DNA of 64,000 bases from Companilactobacillus jidongensis (GTDB lineage: Bacteria; Bacillota; Bacilli; Lactobacillales; Lactobacillaceae): NCBI RefSeq assembly GCF_003946575.1, contig NZ_RHOP01000012.1, positions 1-64,000 of the forward strand, read 5' to 3'. The notes below the pieces were generated by a model that was given only the letters and a program-made list of their open reading frames with translations, searched no databases and was not told the origin of the DNA. How positions within the stretch are numbered: the first letter of the stretch is position 1; each line of letters opens with the position of its first letter. Position numbers and translations under genes: made by a program. Positions 15,178 through 24,262 of the stretch are shown piece after piece.

Positions 15178-15262
15178 GGATAGTTGGTAGAGTCAGGCTT
15201 ATCACACTTGTTTAGCAAGTAATCACGCAATGTGATTCACAGGTTCGAATCCTGTACTATCC
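15178..15262 (+). tRNA. tRNA-like gene with long variable arm, anticodon uncertain
   Basis: Perfect acceptor GGATAGT/ACTATCC, perfect T-arm ACAGG-TTCGAAT-CCTGT, and a variable arm AATCAC-GCAAT-GTGATT as in class II tRNAs. The D-arm is weak. With U33 kept, the loop GTTTAGC gives anticodon UUA, which would read the UAA stop codon; a tighter ACTTG/CAAGT stem with a 5-base loop is the alternative. A terminator follows. Phage-borne; charging is unproven. Confidence 0.6.
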
Positions 15263-15267
15263 TTTTG

Positions 15268-15294
15268 AGTCCACGTCTGTGGGCTTTTTATTTT
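15268..15294 (+). terminator. Terminator after the tRNA-like gene
   Basis: GTCCAC-GTCT-GTGGGC hairpin followed by TTTTTATTTT. Confidence 0.7.
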
Positions 15295-15307
15295 GGGAGG
15301 AATGGAT

Positions 15308-15562
15308 ATGAAACAAGTTCTTAATATTAAGATGGTTAGTGACAGTGAGTTCAAAGTAGATGTTGGCAGTGATGTCAAAGAGAGAGAGTTAGAGTTTGGT
15401 ATCACTGATGTTATGTACCACCTAGTTATTAAGTATATGGAGTACAAAGATATGAAGATGACTGATAGTAACTTTGATAAGGCAGCCAATGAATATTGTT
15501 CAGCGTTGAATAATCAGTTACATATTATGCATGATATTAAGGCTGATAAAGGTAGTGATTAA
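15308..15562 (+). CDS. Small protein before HNH, unknown
   Basis: 84 residues starting MKQVLNIKM. This ATG is chosen because GGGAGG lies 7 bases upstream; the in-frame ATG at 15302 is too close to it. The stop is immediately followed by the HNH start. No family recognised. Confidence 0.65.
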   Translation: MKQVLNIKMVSDSEFKVDVGSDVKERELEFGITDVMYHLVIKYMEYKDMKMTDSNFDKAANEYCSALNNQLHIMHDIKADKGSD

Positions 15563-16072
15563 ATGTTCGTAAGAAGGTGCAAGCACGGCGGTTGCCATAA
15601 CCTAGTGTCAGGTACTGAACTGTTCTGTAATGAGCATGCTGATGAACTACCAGCGTATCAAGAGCGTATGAATAAGATGCATCAACATATCGCAAGTCAT
15701 ACCAAAGATTACAACTCTAATGTTAGATATAAATCTAAGGAGAGGAGCAAACGTGAATCGTTCTATCATTCTGGTCAGTGGAAGAAGTTACGCCTGTTTG
15801 TATTAGAACGTGATAATTACTTATGTCAATATTGTTTGAGGTTTGGTCTTGTTAGACCTGCTAAGATAGTTGATCACGTTGTACCTGCTCAAGCAGCGCC
15901 TGAACTGATGACTGATATCTCTAACTTGGTTACTTGCTGCAATACTTGTCACAGAGCTAAGACGGAGTGGGAACAACGTTTCTATCACACTGGTTATCAG
16001 GATGAAAAGCAAAGGATTAAGGCTGATATCTTGATCAAGAATCTGTCAGAACTACCTAACTTTTCTAAATAG
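15563..16072 (+). CDS. HNH endonuclease of the packaging module
   Basis: 169 residues. Zinc-binding Cys pairs (CQYC, CCNTC) flank the HNH core IVDHVVPAQAAPELM...NLVTCCNTCHRAK. An N-terminal Cys/His-rich part (RCKHGGCHNL) may bind a second zinc. HNH proteins next to TerS assist cleavage at cos in HK97-like phages (family knowledge). Confidence 0.93.
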   Translation: MFVRRCKHGGCHNLVSGTELFCNEHADELPAYQERMNKMHQHIASHTKDYNSNVRYKSKERSKRESFYHSGQWKKLRLFVLERDNYLCQYCLRFGLVRPAKIVDHVVPAQAAPELMTDISNLVTCCNTCHRAKTEWEQRFYHTGYQDEKQRIKADILIKNLSELPNFSK

Positions 16073-16168
16073 GCCCCCGCCTATTCGTTCTAAGGAGACA
16101 GCTCGCATAGTGGTCATGAGATAAAAAGAAACCCCGAAAATTAAAACTTTTACAGAGGAGGTGAGAAT
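16073..16168 (+). other. Candidate cos region
   Basis: The 96 bases between HNH and TerS are non-coding, with a G+C-rich AGGCCCCCGCCT near the start and several short repeats. In HNH-type cos phages the cohesive end site lies here. No cleavage position can be read from sequence alone. Confidence 0.4.
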
Positions 16169-16651
16169 ATGAACGTCCGAAATGCAGGAAGAAAACGCAA
16201 TTTGAAGTTAGTTGACCCTAATCATCCAGAGCAAAACCAACGAAAAGAAAAATTAAAGGCAGCACGAAAAGACATCAAAGAAATATCCAACCGACCACCT
16301 CGTTATATGATGGATGATGCCAAAGCTTTGTGGAAAAAGTTGGTACCACAATTGAACAAGGTTGGATTAGTTACGACATTGGACCAAACTAATCTTGAAT
16401 TATTTTGTACACAATATGCTGAATACAAAGAAGCCAATGAGCAGTTGAAAGAGTATGGAAGTGTATATGAAGATTCAAATGGTAATCTCAAAAAGAATCC
16501 GGCTGTTAATATTATTGATATTTGTTCTAAGAATATGCGTACATTGGGTATCACGCTGGGAATTGATTTCAATTCTCATTCTCAACTATTGGATAATGAA
16601 GATGACTCTGACTTTGACTTAGAGAAAGCTATGAAGGAGTTTGGTGGATAA
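16169..16651 (+). CDS. terS: Terminase small subunit, P27 family
   Basis: 160 residues. MNVRNAGRKRNLKLVDPNHP and RPPRYMMDDAKALWKKLVPQL match P27-type small terminases, which recognise cos and start packaging. GAGGAGGTG upstream. The last base overlaps the TerL ATG. Confidence 0.93.
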   Translation: MNVRNAGRKRNLKLVDPNHPEQNQRKEKLKAARKDIKEISNRPPRYMMDDAKALWKKLVPQLNKVGLVTTLDQTNLELFCTQYAEYKEANEQLKEYGSVYEDSNGNLKKNPAVNIIDICSKNMRTLGITLGIDFNSHSQLLDNEDDSDFDLEKAMKEFGG

Positions 16652-18519
16652 TGGATCTGACAAAAATTAAGAATAGTGAACGTGAAAAAAAGTTACTCGA
16701 GGAATATTCCAAGGGTAACTTTTCTGTTATTCGTGATAAATATAATGATGATGGTACTCAATACTGTTTTGATGTATTAGATAAAAAAATTGTGACAGGA
16801 TATTTATTGAAGTTAGCATGTTACCGGCACATCAGCGATTTAAGAAGAGTGGAAGAAAAAGTTGATAACTTTCCGTTTATATATGATGTAAAAAAGTGTG
16901 AACAAGTTTTAAACTTTGCTGCAATATGTCCCAATGTTGATACAGGTAAGCCTGTGGATTTAATGGGCTGGCAGAAGTTCATATTATCGCAGATGTTTGG
17001 ATGGCGTGGAATTAATGGTAATAAGAGATACAGTTCAGTGATTGTTTCTGTTGCACGTGCACAAGGTAAAACTTATCTTTGTGCAATTATTGCCTGTTAT
17101 TCTTATTTGATTGAATCTATGGGTAAAAATAATCAGGATCTGATGGTTACTAGTAATATTACTGAGCAAGCTAAAAAAATCTTTGGATACATTTCAACAA
17201 TGATGAATCAACTTACAAAAGATAATCGTTTATTTGAAGAGTTTGCAAAAAAGACTGATATGGATGTTCAATATAATCGTGTTATTCAACGTAATACTAA
17301 TAATAGATTACTTCAGTTGTCTGCTGAATCAGGTAAGTTTGATAGTTATCATTTTCTGTTTGCTGTGTATGATGAAGCTGGTGAAACTAATCATAGTGTT
17401 GTTAATACCAAAATCACCTCAGGACAAATTAATACAGAGAATTCTCAATTTGTTCAAATTTCAACTGCTTATCCTGATTCAACGGTTCCATTCAAGCAGG
17501 AGGAGGACGTTATTATCAGAGCTATGGAACAAGATGAAAAACGTGCTGGTGATCATCAGCTTTGCCTAATTTGGTCACAAGATAAAGAAGATGAAATTGA
17601 TAAACCTGAAACATGGGTCAAAAGTAATCCTTTACTAGATTTGCCAGATAAAAAAGAGCAACTGATTTCAGGATTACAACGTGAATTAGATGTTAAAAGG
17701 GTAAATGGAGAAGAGTTTAGTTTTGCTAATAAGAACTTGAATATTTGGTTAGATCACAAGACTAATTCATATATTGATGGTGATGATTGGGATGCGACTA
17801 CTGTTTCAGAATTTGATATTAGTAATAGAGATGTATATATAGGTTTTGATGCCAGTCTGACATCTGATAACACGGCGTTGTTCTTTATATTTCCATATGA
17901 AGATGGTGATCAAGCAATGTATCATCTTGTACAGCACTCATTTGTTCCTTGGAAATTACTAGGCTCAATAGAAGCCAAAGAAAAGTCTGATGGTATTCAA
18001 TATCGAAAGATGGCAGATTTGGGATATTGTACGATTACAAATAATGAGCGTGGATTAATAAACTTGGATCAAGTTTATACGTGGTTGCTTACATATATAG
18101 ATGAGAAGAATCTTAATCCAGTATTCTTTGGATATGATGCTTTGCGTACTAATAATTTCACCCAAACCCTTAATGATAAAACTGATTGGAATATCATGCC
18201 TGTTAAGCAGACATCATATGTTTTGACTGAATCAATTAAATTTGTTCAAAATGGTTTTTATCACAGACAGGTTACTCATTTAGATGACGAAATTATGAAA
18301 AAAGCTTTGATGAATGCTGAAGTTTCGGATAACAAGGCAGGTATGGAAGTTGGTAAAAGTAGACAGTCATTAAAAATTGATGTTGTTGATGCACTGATTG
18401 ATGCAATGTATCAAGCTATGTATCATTTCAACGATATGAGAGATAGAAAAGATCCATTATCTAGTTATTCTGATGATGATATTCTCAATTATTTAAATTC
18501 AGATGATTTTAGTTTTTAG
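16651..18519 (+). CDS. terL: Terminase large subunit
   Basis: 622 residues. Walker A-type SVARAQGKTYL at about 133, Walker B-type FAVYDEAGE at about 237, and a C-terminal nuclease domain beginning YIGFDASLTSDNTALFF with a late Asp in KIDVVDALIDAMYQ. This is the packaging motor and DNA-cutting enzyme. Full length for the HK97/P27-partnered family. Confidence 0.96.
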   Translation: MDLTKIKNSEREKKLLEEYSKGNFSVIRDKYNDDGTQYCFDVLDKKIVTGYLLKLACYRHISDLRRVEEKVDNFPFIYDVKKCEQVLNFAAICPNVDTGKPVDLMGWQKFILSQMFGWRGINGNKRYSSVIVSVARAQGKTYLCAIIACYSYLIESMGKNNQDLMVTSNITEQAKKIFGYISTMMNQLTKDNRLFEEFAKKTDMDVQYNRVIQRNTNNRLLQLSAESGKFDSYHFLFAVYDEAGETNHSVVNTKITSGQINTENSQFVQISTAYPDSTVPFKQEEDVIIRAMEQDEKRAGDHQLCLIWSQDKEDEIDKPETWVKSNPLLDLPDKKEQLISGLQRELDVKRVNGEEFSFANKNLNIWLDHKTNSYIDGDDWDATTVSEFDISNRDVYIGFDASLTSDNTALFFIFPYEDGDQAMYHLVQHSFVPWKLLGSIEAKEKSDGIQYRKMADLGYCTITNNERGLINLDQVYTWLLTYIDEKNLNPVFFGYDALRTNNFTQTLNDKTDWNIMPVKQTSYVLTESIKFVQNGFYHRQVTHLDDEIMKKALMNAEVSDNKAGMEVGKSRQSLKIDVVDALIDAMYQAMYHFNDMRDRKDPLSSYSDDDILNYLNSDDFSF

Positions 18520-18527
18520 GAGGTAAC

Positions 18528-18719
18528 ATGATTAAAAATACAGTTGAATATTTCACCAAGTTAAAGCACTTGTTACTAATTAATTTAGATACAGTGCTTT
18601 TTTTAATTGCTCTGATTCTATTAGATGTGAACAGTTATCATTTTGGATCATTAGTTGGTAATTATGTCGTTGTAGCAACGCTGCTATTAGTTGTATTTGT
18701 TATGAATAAACCTAAATAA
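18528..18719 (+). CDS. DUF1056-like small membrane protein
   Basis: 63 residues with two hydrophobic helices (about 20-35 and 39-60). Small proteins of this kind commonly lie between terL and portal in lactobacillar phages (recalled as DUF1056). GGAGGTAAC upstream. Function unknown. Confidence 0.65.
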   Translation: MIKNTVEYFTKLKHLLLINLDTVLFLIALILLDVNSYHFGSLVGNYVVVATLLLVVFVMNKPK

Positions 18720-18748
18720 ATTTAGCTTTTTAGAAAAGAGGTGAGTAT

Positions 18749-19945
18749 ATGATTTTTAGATCTTTACGACCGTCAAAAGAACCTTATCAAATGTTGAATG
18801 ATGATTTTGGAATTGGTTATTCAATTAGTAATAATAAAATAGTCTTTGATTCTGATTATGTATCTGCAAGAGCAGCATTAAAGTATTCAGATATTTATGC
18901 AGTTGTTAATAAGCTTGCTGAAGACATGGCCAGCGTACATTTTGAAGTTAATAATACTTTTACGAATAAGGTTCTTACTAATCCTAGTTCGACATCTAAT
19001 CAATTTTCGTTTTGGCGATCAATGTATGTTCAAATGCTTTTATCTGGTAATGCCTATGCACTGATATGGGGTGACAAGTCAGGTAGAAGTGATCACTTAG
19101 AGTATTTGAAACCTTCACAAGTTCAAATATTTAGGTCTGGTGATGGTAATCAAATAAGCTATGATGTTACTTTTCCGGAGACTGAAGAGGCAGATATTAA
19201 GAACGTCCCCAGTGCTCAAATGATTCACTTAAAGACAATGAGTATTGATGGTGGGTTGATAGGCGTATCACCATTACGTGCCTTAACCAAAGAATTGCAG
19301 CTTCAAGATGCAAATAAAGGATTAGCGCTCGGAGCAATGAAAAATGGTCTCAACATTACTGGATTATTGAAGATACAAAAAGGTGGACTTCTTGATGGCC
19401 ATACCAAAGAAGGTACTAGAAAGGCTTTTGAGAAACAAGCTGAAAATGGACATGTTGTTGTTCTTGATGCCTTGGAAGAATACCAACCACTTGAAGTTAA
19501 TAAAGATATTTCAAGATTGTTATCATCAACTGATTGGACCAGTAATCAAATTGCCAAAGTTTATGGAGTTCCGCAAGATTATCTTGGAAGTGAAAGTGAG
19601 CACAGCAATATTGAGATGATTTCAATCCAGTATGCTCAAACGATTGGTAGATATATACGTGGAGTTGTATCTGAACTGCAGAAAAAGCTCAATGGAAATA
19701 TCACTTATGATATCAATGCAATAAGTGATATTGATGGCCAACATGTTGAAAATCGTGTTCGTGGATTAGTTAAGGATAGGGTCATTTCAGCAGAGTTAGC
19801 TCAAAATATTTTATTGAGAAGTAATTCTGATTTATTAACAGTTGATGATATTAAAAAAACTAAGAATCCGCTACCGCCTATTTCAGTACAAAAAATGAAA
19901 GGAGGTGATAAGAATGAGCAAGGTACAGGAACTGAGAGCGATTGA
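18749..19945 (+). CDS. Portal protein, HK97 family
   Basis: 398 residues. YSDIYAVVNKLAEDMASV, LLSGNAYALIWGD and YGVPQDYLG are typical of HK97-type portal proteins, the dodecameric ring through which DNA enters the head. AGAGGTGAG upstream. The 3' end overlaps the protease gene by 32 bases and contains its ribosome site. Confidence 0.95.
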   Translation: MIFRSLRPSKEPYQMLNDDFGIGYSISNNKIVFDSDYVSARAALKYSDIYAVVNKLAEDMASVHFEVNNTFTNKVLTNPSSTSNQFSFWRSMYVQMLLSGNAYALIWGDKSGRSDHLEYLKPSQVQIFRSGDGNQISYDVTFPETEEADIKNVPSAQMIHLKTMSIDGGLIGVSPLRALTKELQLQDANKGLALGAMKNGLNITGLLKIQKGGLLDGHTKEGTRKAFEKQAENGHVVVLDALEEYQPLEVNKDISRLLSSTDWTSNQIAKVYGVPQDYLGSESEHSNIEMISIQYAQTIGRYIRGVVSELQKKLNGNITYDINAISDIDGQHVENRVRGLVKDRVISAELAQNILLRSNSDLLTVDDIKKTKNPLPPISVQKMKGGDKNEQGTGTESD

Positions 19946-20513
19946 AAATGGCGAATTAAAAATCGAAAAGCGTTCAGATGAGAATTCTGCTGATAAATTA
20001 TCAGGATATGCAATTGTCTTTGATCAACCTAGTGAAGACTTGGGTGGGTTCATAGAATATGTTGATAGAAGTGCTCTAGATGGGGTCGATTTAAGTGATG
20101 TAAAGCTACTATACAATCATAAATTCGACAATATTCTAGCGAGGGTCGATAGTAATACTTTATTGCTAACGATTGATGAGCATGGATTATTCTTTAGTGC
20201 AGATATCCCTAACACCACTATTGGCAATGATGTTGCTGAGAATGTTAGAAATGGCAATTTGAAGGGATGTAGTTTTGGCTTCACAATTTCCGGAGATGCC
20301 TGGGAGAACATGGATAACGATGTTGCAATCAGACACATTACTAAGGTTGAAAGTCTTTATGAATTGTCGATTACGCCTATGCCTGCATATAAGGAAACAT
20401 CAGTATCTCAACGATCACTAGATGAATTTAATAAAGAAAAATACGAAAATAAAAACTCTAGTTCAATTGATGAACTGGAGCTTTTTAGACTGGAGAATGA
20501 TTTGTATGACTAA
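19914..20513 (+). CDS. Prohead protease, HK97 family (S78-like)
   Basis: 199 residues. LSGYAIVFDQPSEDLGGFIE, KLLYNHKFDNILAR (active-site His) and NLKGCSFGF (active-site Ser) match capsid maturation proteases. The start at 19914 follows AAAGGAGGTGA; an in-frame ATG at 19905 is upstream of that site. It cleaves the delta domain of the capsid protein during assembly. Confidence 0.94.
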   Translation: MSKVQELRAIENGELKIEKRSDENSADKLSGYAIVFDQPSEDLGGFIEYVDRSALDGVDLSDVKLLYNHKFDNILARVDSNTLLLTIDEHGLFFSADIPNTTIGNDVAENVRNGNLKGCSFGFTISGDAWENMDNDVAIRHITKVESLYELSITPMPAYKETSVSQRSLDEFNKEKYENKNSSSIDELELFRLENDLYD

Positions 20514-21720
20514 AGAGGAATTATTAGCAAGAATTGATGAAGCGAAAACCTTTATTCGCAGTAACGAACCACAGGATAAAAAGGACGAAAAATTAAAGGA
20601 GATCCGAGCACTTGTTAAGGAATTTAAGATGTCTAAGGATCTTGATGACTTTTCCGGAGATCTAGAAGACGAGGAACGTGATGATGAGAAGAAGTTTCCT
20701 CAAAAACGTTCAAAGATTCATCAAGACGATGATCCTGAAAAAGAAATGCGTTCAGCAATTAATACTTATCTACATAGCAAGGGTACAAAACAATCTGATA
20801 AATTGAACTTTACTGAGGATAGAGATCTGATTATTCCGAACAAATTGACACGTGATGCTAATCCTGGGATTAGCAAAACTGATGTTAGTGAAACTGTTCC
20901 AGAACAAATTATTTATGTTCCTCAAGATGAAGTTAAAACAGTTGTAGATCTTGCAAAATTTGTTACACGTTCGGCTGTTAAAACTGGTTCTGGTAAATAC
21001 CCAATGCGAAAGAGAGCATCTGCAAAACTTAATAAAGTTTCTGAATTAGAGGATAATCCAGAGCTAGCCAAGCCTAATTTCTTACCAATTAGTTGGAGTG
21101 TTGAAACAAGACGTGGTGCAGAAGCAATTTCACAAGAATCTATTGATGATGCAGCAGTCGATTTAATTCCACTATTGAGTGAAGATGCAAATGAACAAAA
21201 GGTTAATACTACTAACTTTGATACTGCAACAGTATTAAAAACATTTACAGGAATCACTGTTAAAACATTGGACGATATTAAGAAGGTTGATAATGTTGGA
21301 TTAGATCAAGCTTATACACGTTCATTAGTTGTAACCGGGAGTTTTTATCAATGGTTAGATACTTTGAAAGATGGAAATGGAAGATATCTGTTACAAGATG
21401 ATATTCAATCAGCTAGTGGTAAGTCATTGCTAGGGATGCCAGTATTCAAAATTGATGATGATTTATTTGGTGCTAAAGGTGAAGCACATGCCTGGATTGG
21501 TGATTTAAAACGTGCTGTATTCTATGCTGATCGTGCTCAAATTGTTGCACGTTGGGTTGAAGATCGTATTTATGGTCAATATTTACAAGTTGGTACTAGA
21601 TATGACATTGTTAAGGCTGATAATAATGCTGGTTTTTTCTTAACTCTAGACGCCAAAGCAACCTCAAATGATAGTTCGACAGTTAATCCAACTACTGAAA
21701 CTACAACAGATGGTAAGTAG
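20506..21720 (+). CDS. Major capsid protein, HK97 fold
   Basis: 404 residues. Residues about 1-115 are charged and helical (MTKEELLARIDEAKTF) and form the scaffolding delta domain removed by the protease. The rest is the HK97-fold capsomer domain with LPISWSVETRRGAEAISQ and DRIYGQYLQVGTRYDI. Overlaps the protease stop by 8 bases. Confidence 0.95.
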   Translation: MTKEELLARIDEAKTFIRSNEPQDKKDEKLKEIRALVKEFKMSKDLDDFSGDLEDEERDDEKKFPQKRSKIHQDDDPEKEMRSAINTYLHSKGTKQSDKLNFTEDRDLIIPNKLTRDANPGISKTDVSETVPEQIIYVPQDEVKTVVDLAKFVTRSAVKTGSGKYPMRKRASAKLNKVSELEDNPELAKPNFLPISWSVETRRGAEAISQESIDDAAVDLIPLLSEDANEQKVNTTNFDTATVLKTFTGITVKTLDDIKKVDNVGLDQAYTRSLVVTGSFYQWLDTLKDGNGRYLLQDDIQSASGKSLLGMPVFKIDDDLFGAKGEAHAWIGDLKRAVFYADRAQIVARWVEDRIYGQYLQVGTRYDIVKADNNAGFFLTLDAKATSNDSSTVNPTTETTTDGK

Positions 21721-21722
21721 AA

Positions 21723-22061
21723 ATGACTGATGAATTATTGAGTAGCCTTAAGCTAAGTCTGCGAGTTGATGGTAGTGATGATGACGAGGTTTTAAATCGC
21801 AATTTGATTGCTGCAGAATCATATGTAAAAGGTGCAATTGGTGAAACGGGAAGTTTAATGAAGGATTTCTATGAATTACCTGAAACTCAAACGCTTTATG
21901 AAACAGCAGTTATTGCTATTGCTAGTTCGTATTACACATATCGTTCCGCAAGTATGACAGGACGTGTTAATAATGTTGATTTGGCTAGTAACTCAATAAT
22001 TGCCCAATTGCGTGGAAAATATAATCGAATATATCAGGAGCGTATTGAAAATGGTTCGTAA
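21723..22061 (+). CDS. Head-tail connector, gp6-like
   Basis: 112 residues. SLRVDGSDDDEVLNRNLIAA and the tyrosine-rich helix IASSYYTYRSA are typical of gp6/gp15-type adaptor rings below the portal. It overlaps the next gene by 11 bases. Confidence 0.87.
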   Translation: MTDELLSSLKLSLRVDGSDDDEVLNRNLIAAESYVKGAIGETGSLMKDFYELPETQTLYETAVIAIASSYYTYRSASMTGRVNNVDLASNSIIAQLRGKYNRIYQERIENGS

Positions 22062-22404
22062 TATCAACCCTAGCAGATTGAATACAAGATTACATTTAGG
22101 CGTTGCGGCTCCAGTCAGAACTACTCAAGGAACTATGCAGCCAGATTTCAAAGAAACTGAAACTGTTTGGTGTGGAGTTTATACAATGACAGTAAATCAG
22201 CAAATATCAACTTTAGGTGCGTCAGATAATTTTGATTTAATTCTGATTATTAGACATCGTGAAAGTGGTCTAAATGGTGCTAAATACGCGCGTTTTAAGG
22301 ACTCGTTGTATGAGATAACGGGTACTTCTCCAGAGTGGAGCAATACAGCACACTCGTTTGATTTGGTTACCATTAAGAAGGTGGACAGAATTGGAATTTA
22401 TTGA
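22051..22404 (+). CDS. Head closure / head-tail adaptor protein
   Basis: 117 residues starting MVRNINPSRLNTRL. The length, beta-rich content and position fit gp16-type head-completion proteins. ATG at 22051 after CAGGAG; the frame is open further upstream. Confidence 0.78.
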   Translation: MVRNINPSRLNTRLHLGVAAPVRTTQGTMQPDFKETETVWCGVYTMTVNQQISTLGASDNFDLILIIRHRESGLNGAKYARFKDSLYEITGTSPEWSNTAHSFDLVTIKKVDRIGIY

Positions 22405-22825
22405 GGGAATGGAGAAGTTGGATCAAGCATTATCTGATCTTTCTTTGACACCTAATCAAAAAAAGCAAATGACTAAAGCAGGTGCATTAGTTTATAAAGA
22501 GTCATTAAGAAACAACATGAATAACAGTTTGCATAAAGGAAAATATTCAAGAGAGACCAAGGTCAAACTCGAAGATGATATAGGAATCAGTTATAAGGCT
22601 GAAGATGGAGCTACTTATGTTGGATTCAAATCAACTACAGGCCATAGTGGCTATATTGCCAGAATTTTGAATGATGGATATGCAGCCCATGGTGGTAAAG
22701 GAGCAAAAGCTCACAAAACAAGAATTATTAGTGGACTTCATTTTCAGGAAAAATCCTTAGTTGAGTCCAAAAGTATGATTTTAGCCGCTGAAGCTAAAAA
22801 ATATAGAGAACTAACGGGTGACTAA
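22391..22825 (+). CDS. HK97 gp10-like neck protein, TTG start
   Basis: 144 residues. SYKAEDGATYVGFKSTTGHS and GYIARILNDGYAAHGGKG resemble gp10/tail-completion proteins. The TTG start at 22391 is preferred because AAGGTGG lies 6 bases upstream. Overlaps both neighbours. Confidence 0.82.
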   Translation: MEFIEGMEKLDQALSDLSLTPNQKKQMTKAGALVYKESLRNNMNNSLHKGKYSRETKVKLEDDIGISYKAEDGATYVGFKSTTGHSGYIARILNDGYAAHGGKGAKAHKTRIISGLHFQEKSLVESKSMILAAEAKKYRELTGD

Positions 22826-22826
22826 T

Positions 22827-23195
22827 ATGGTTGCAGATAAGATTTTAAATATTTTGTTGAGTAAGTCGGAAGAATTGAAAATTAATTCTTCCAATTTTTT
22901 TGCACAAAATATTCCACAGGATTTGATAAGCACTGATAAAACAATGATTTTGATTACTGAAATTCATAGCATATTTACAAACAGAGCTAGTGACGTGAGT
23001 ACAGCTAAGGATAATATGATAGAAATTCAAATCTTTTATCGAGGCGATACAGAACCTGACAGAACTGAATCGATTATCAATCATGAATTAGAAAAGTATC
23101 ATTTCTATCAAATTAACTCATACCCGGATGTCGATTCTGACACCGGGTATTTAACTAGAACAATGAAATATGAAAATACGGAGGTAATTTACTAA
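22827..23195 (+). CDS. Tail terminator-like protein, DUF806 type
   Basis: 122 residues. IEIQIFYRGDTEPDRTESII and the length suggest a DUF806-type tail-completion protein. The ATG at 22827 follows GGGTGA; an in-frame GTG at 22818 is less well placed. Ends on the base that starts the major tail gene. Confidence 0.75.
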   Translation: MVADKILNILLSKSEELKINSSNFFAQNIPQDLISTDKTMILITEIHSIFTNRASDVSTAKDNMIEIQIFYRGDTEPDRTESIINHELEKYHFYQINSYPDVDSDTGYLTRTMKYENTEVIY

Positions 23196-23836
23196 TGGCA
23201 TTATCAGGATTTCAATCAGCAAGAATCGGTATTTTTGATCCGAATACGGAGAATATTCAAAAAGATAATATATTCAATGTCGATCCTAAAGAGAAAGGTT
23301 CAGTTGTAAGTGCTACAATTTCAAACATTTCACCTACAATTACGCCCATTTATGGATCAGACCAGGAGTGGAAAGCAGGTGGAAAAGGTGTTGGAGCAAT
23401 TTCAGTAGCTTTTATTGCTAATGCTATTCCACTAGCGGTAAGACAAAAAATATTAGGAATGGAAACATTTGATGGTGGTATTGCTGGGATTGGTAAGAAA
23501 ACACAGTCCCCATACTGTATTTTTGAAATGATTTCTCATGATGCGGTGGATGAATCAATAACAGCACATTTAGCACTTGTTAAAGGAACGTTTCATTTAA
23601 CATCAGTAGCTCCAAAAACAAATACAAATACAACTGTCTATGATCAAGATCAATTGACATTCACAGCTACTACACGTGATTCAGATGGTTTTGCTTACTT
23701 TGAAGCACTGGAGGATGAAAAAGACTTCGATACCAATAAGTGGGAAACAATGATTTATGGTATGCCATTAACAACAATTGATGGTGGAAGTTCATCAGCT
23801 TCTAATGTTAATCCAACAGATTCAACTGATAAATAG
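23195..23836 (+). CDS. Major tail tube protein
   Basis: 213 residues. MALSGFQSARIGIFDPN and IFEMISHDAVDESITAHLAL fit the phi13/TP901-1-type tail tube family. GGAGGTAATTTACTA upstream. Likely forms the hexameric tube of a long non-contractile tail. The Ser/Thr-rich end may be surface-exposed. Confidence 0.9.
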   Translation: MALSGFQSARIGIFDPNTENIQKDNIFNVDPKEKGSVVSATISNISPTITPIYGSDQEWKAGGKGVGAISVAFIANAIPLAVRQKILGMETFDGGIAGIGKKTQSPYCIFEMISHDAVDESITAHLALVKGTFHLTSVAPKTNTNTTVYDQDQLTFTATTRDSDGFAYFEALEDEKDFDTNKWETMIYGMPLTTIDGGSSSASNVNPTDSTDK

Positions 23837-23848
23837 GAGGAATAGTTA

Positions 23849-24262
23849 ATGTCGAAGGAATATTTCCAGATCAATGCATTTAATCGAAGATTCTCGATTA
23901 AAAAAAGTAATAAGAATATGAGATTATCTTACGAATATTACACAAAGATCAGTACCAAGAATAAAGCTTTGAAATCTAGCCTTGATCAGATTGATAAGTT
24001 AGAGAAACAAGACTTAGGCGAAAAGGAAGCCACACAAGCTATTATGGATGGATTTTCTTCAGTTTCCCAATCATCGATGGATTTTCAGAATGTTCCATAT
24101 AACTTTATTAAAGAAATTTTGAAGTTGAATTCAAAACAGGTTTCTATGCTTGATGACATGACTGGTGATGCAACCGCCGTGTTAGCTGGTCAACTTGCTC
24201 ACGGTGTTACTTCAGACGAGGAAGATATTGACCCAAAAAAGCCACGAAAGAGGAGCAAGTAG
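23849..24262 (+). CDS. Tail assembly chaperone (gpG-like)
   Basis: 137 residues, helical (YYTKISTKNKALKSSLDQID), in the usual chaperone position between tail tube and tape measure. Near its end the 0-frame codons CCA AAA AAG contain the slippery heptamer A-AAA-AAG (24235-24241), giving a -1 extension into the next frame. The unextended product ends KPRKRSK. Confidence 0.88.
   Translation: MSKEYFQINAFNRRFSIKKSNKNMRLSYEYYTKISTKNKALKSSLDQIDKLEKQDLGEKEATQAIMDGFSSVSQSSMDFQNVPYNFIKEILKLNSKQVSMLDDMTGDATAVLAGQLAHGVTSDEEDIDPKKPRKRSK

Noticed and set aside
22000-22050. Longer start of the head-closure gene at 22000
   Set aside because: It would overlap the connector gene by 62 bases; the ATG at 22051 has a ribosome site.
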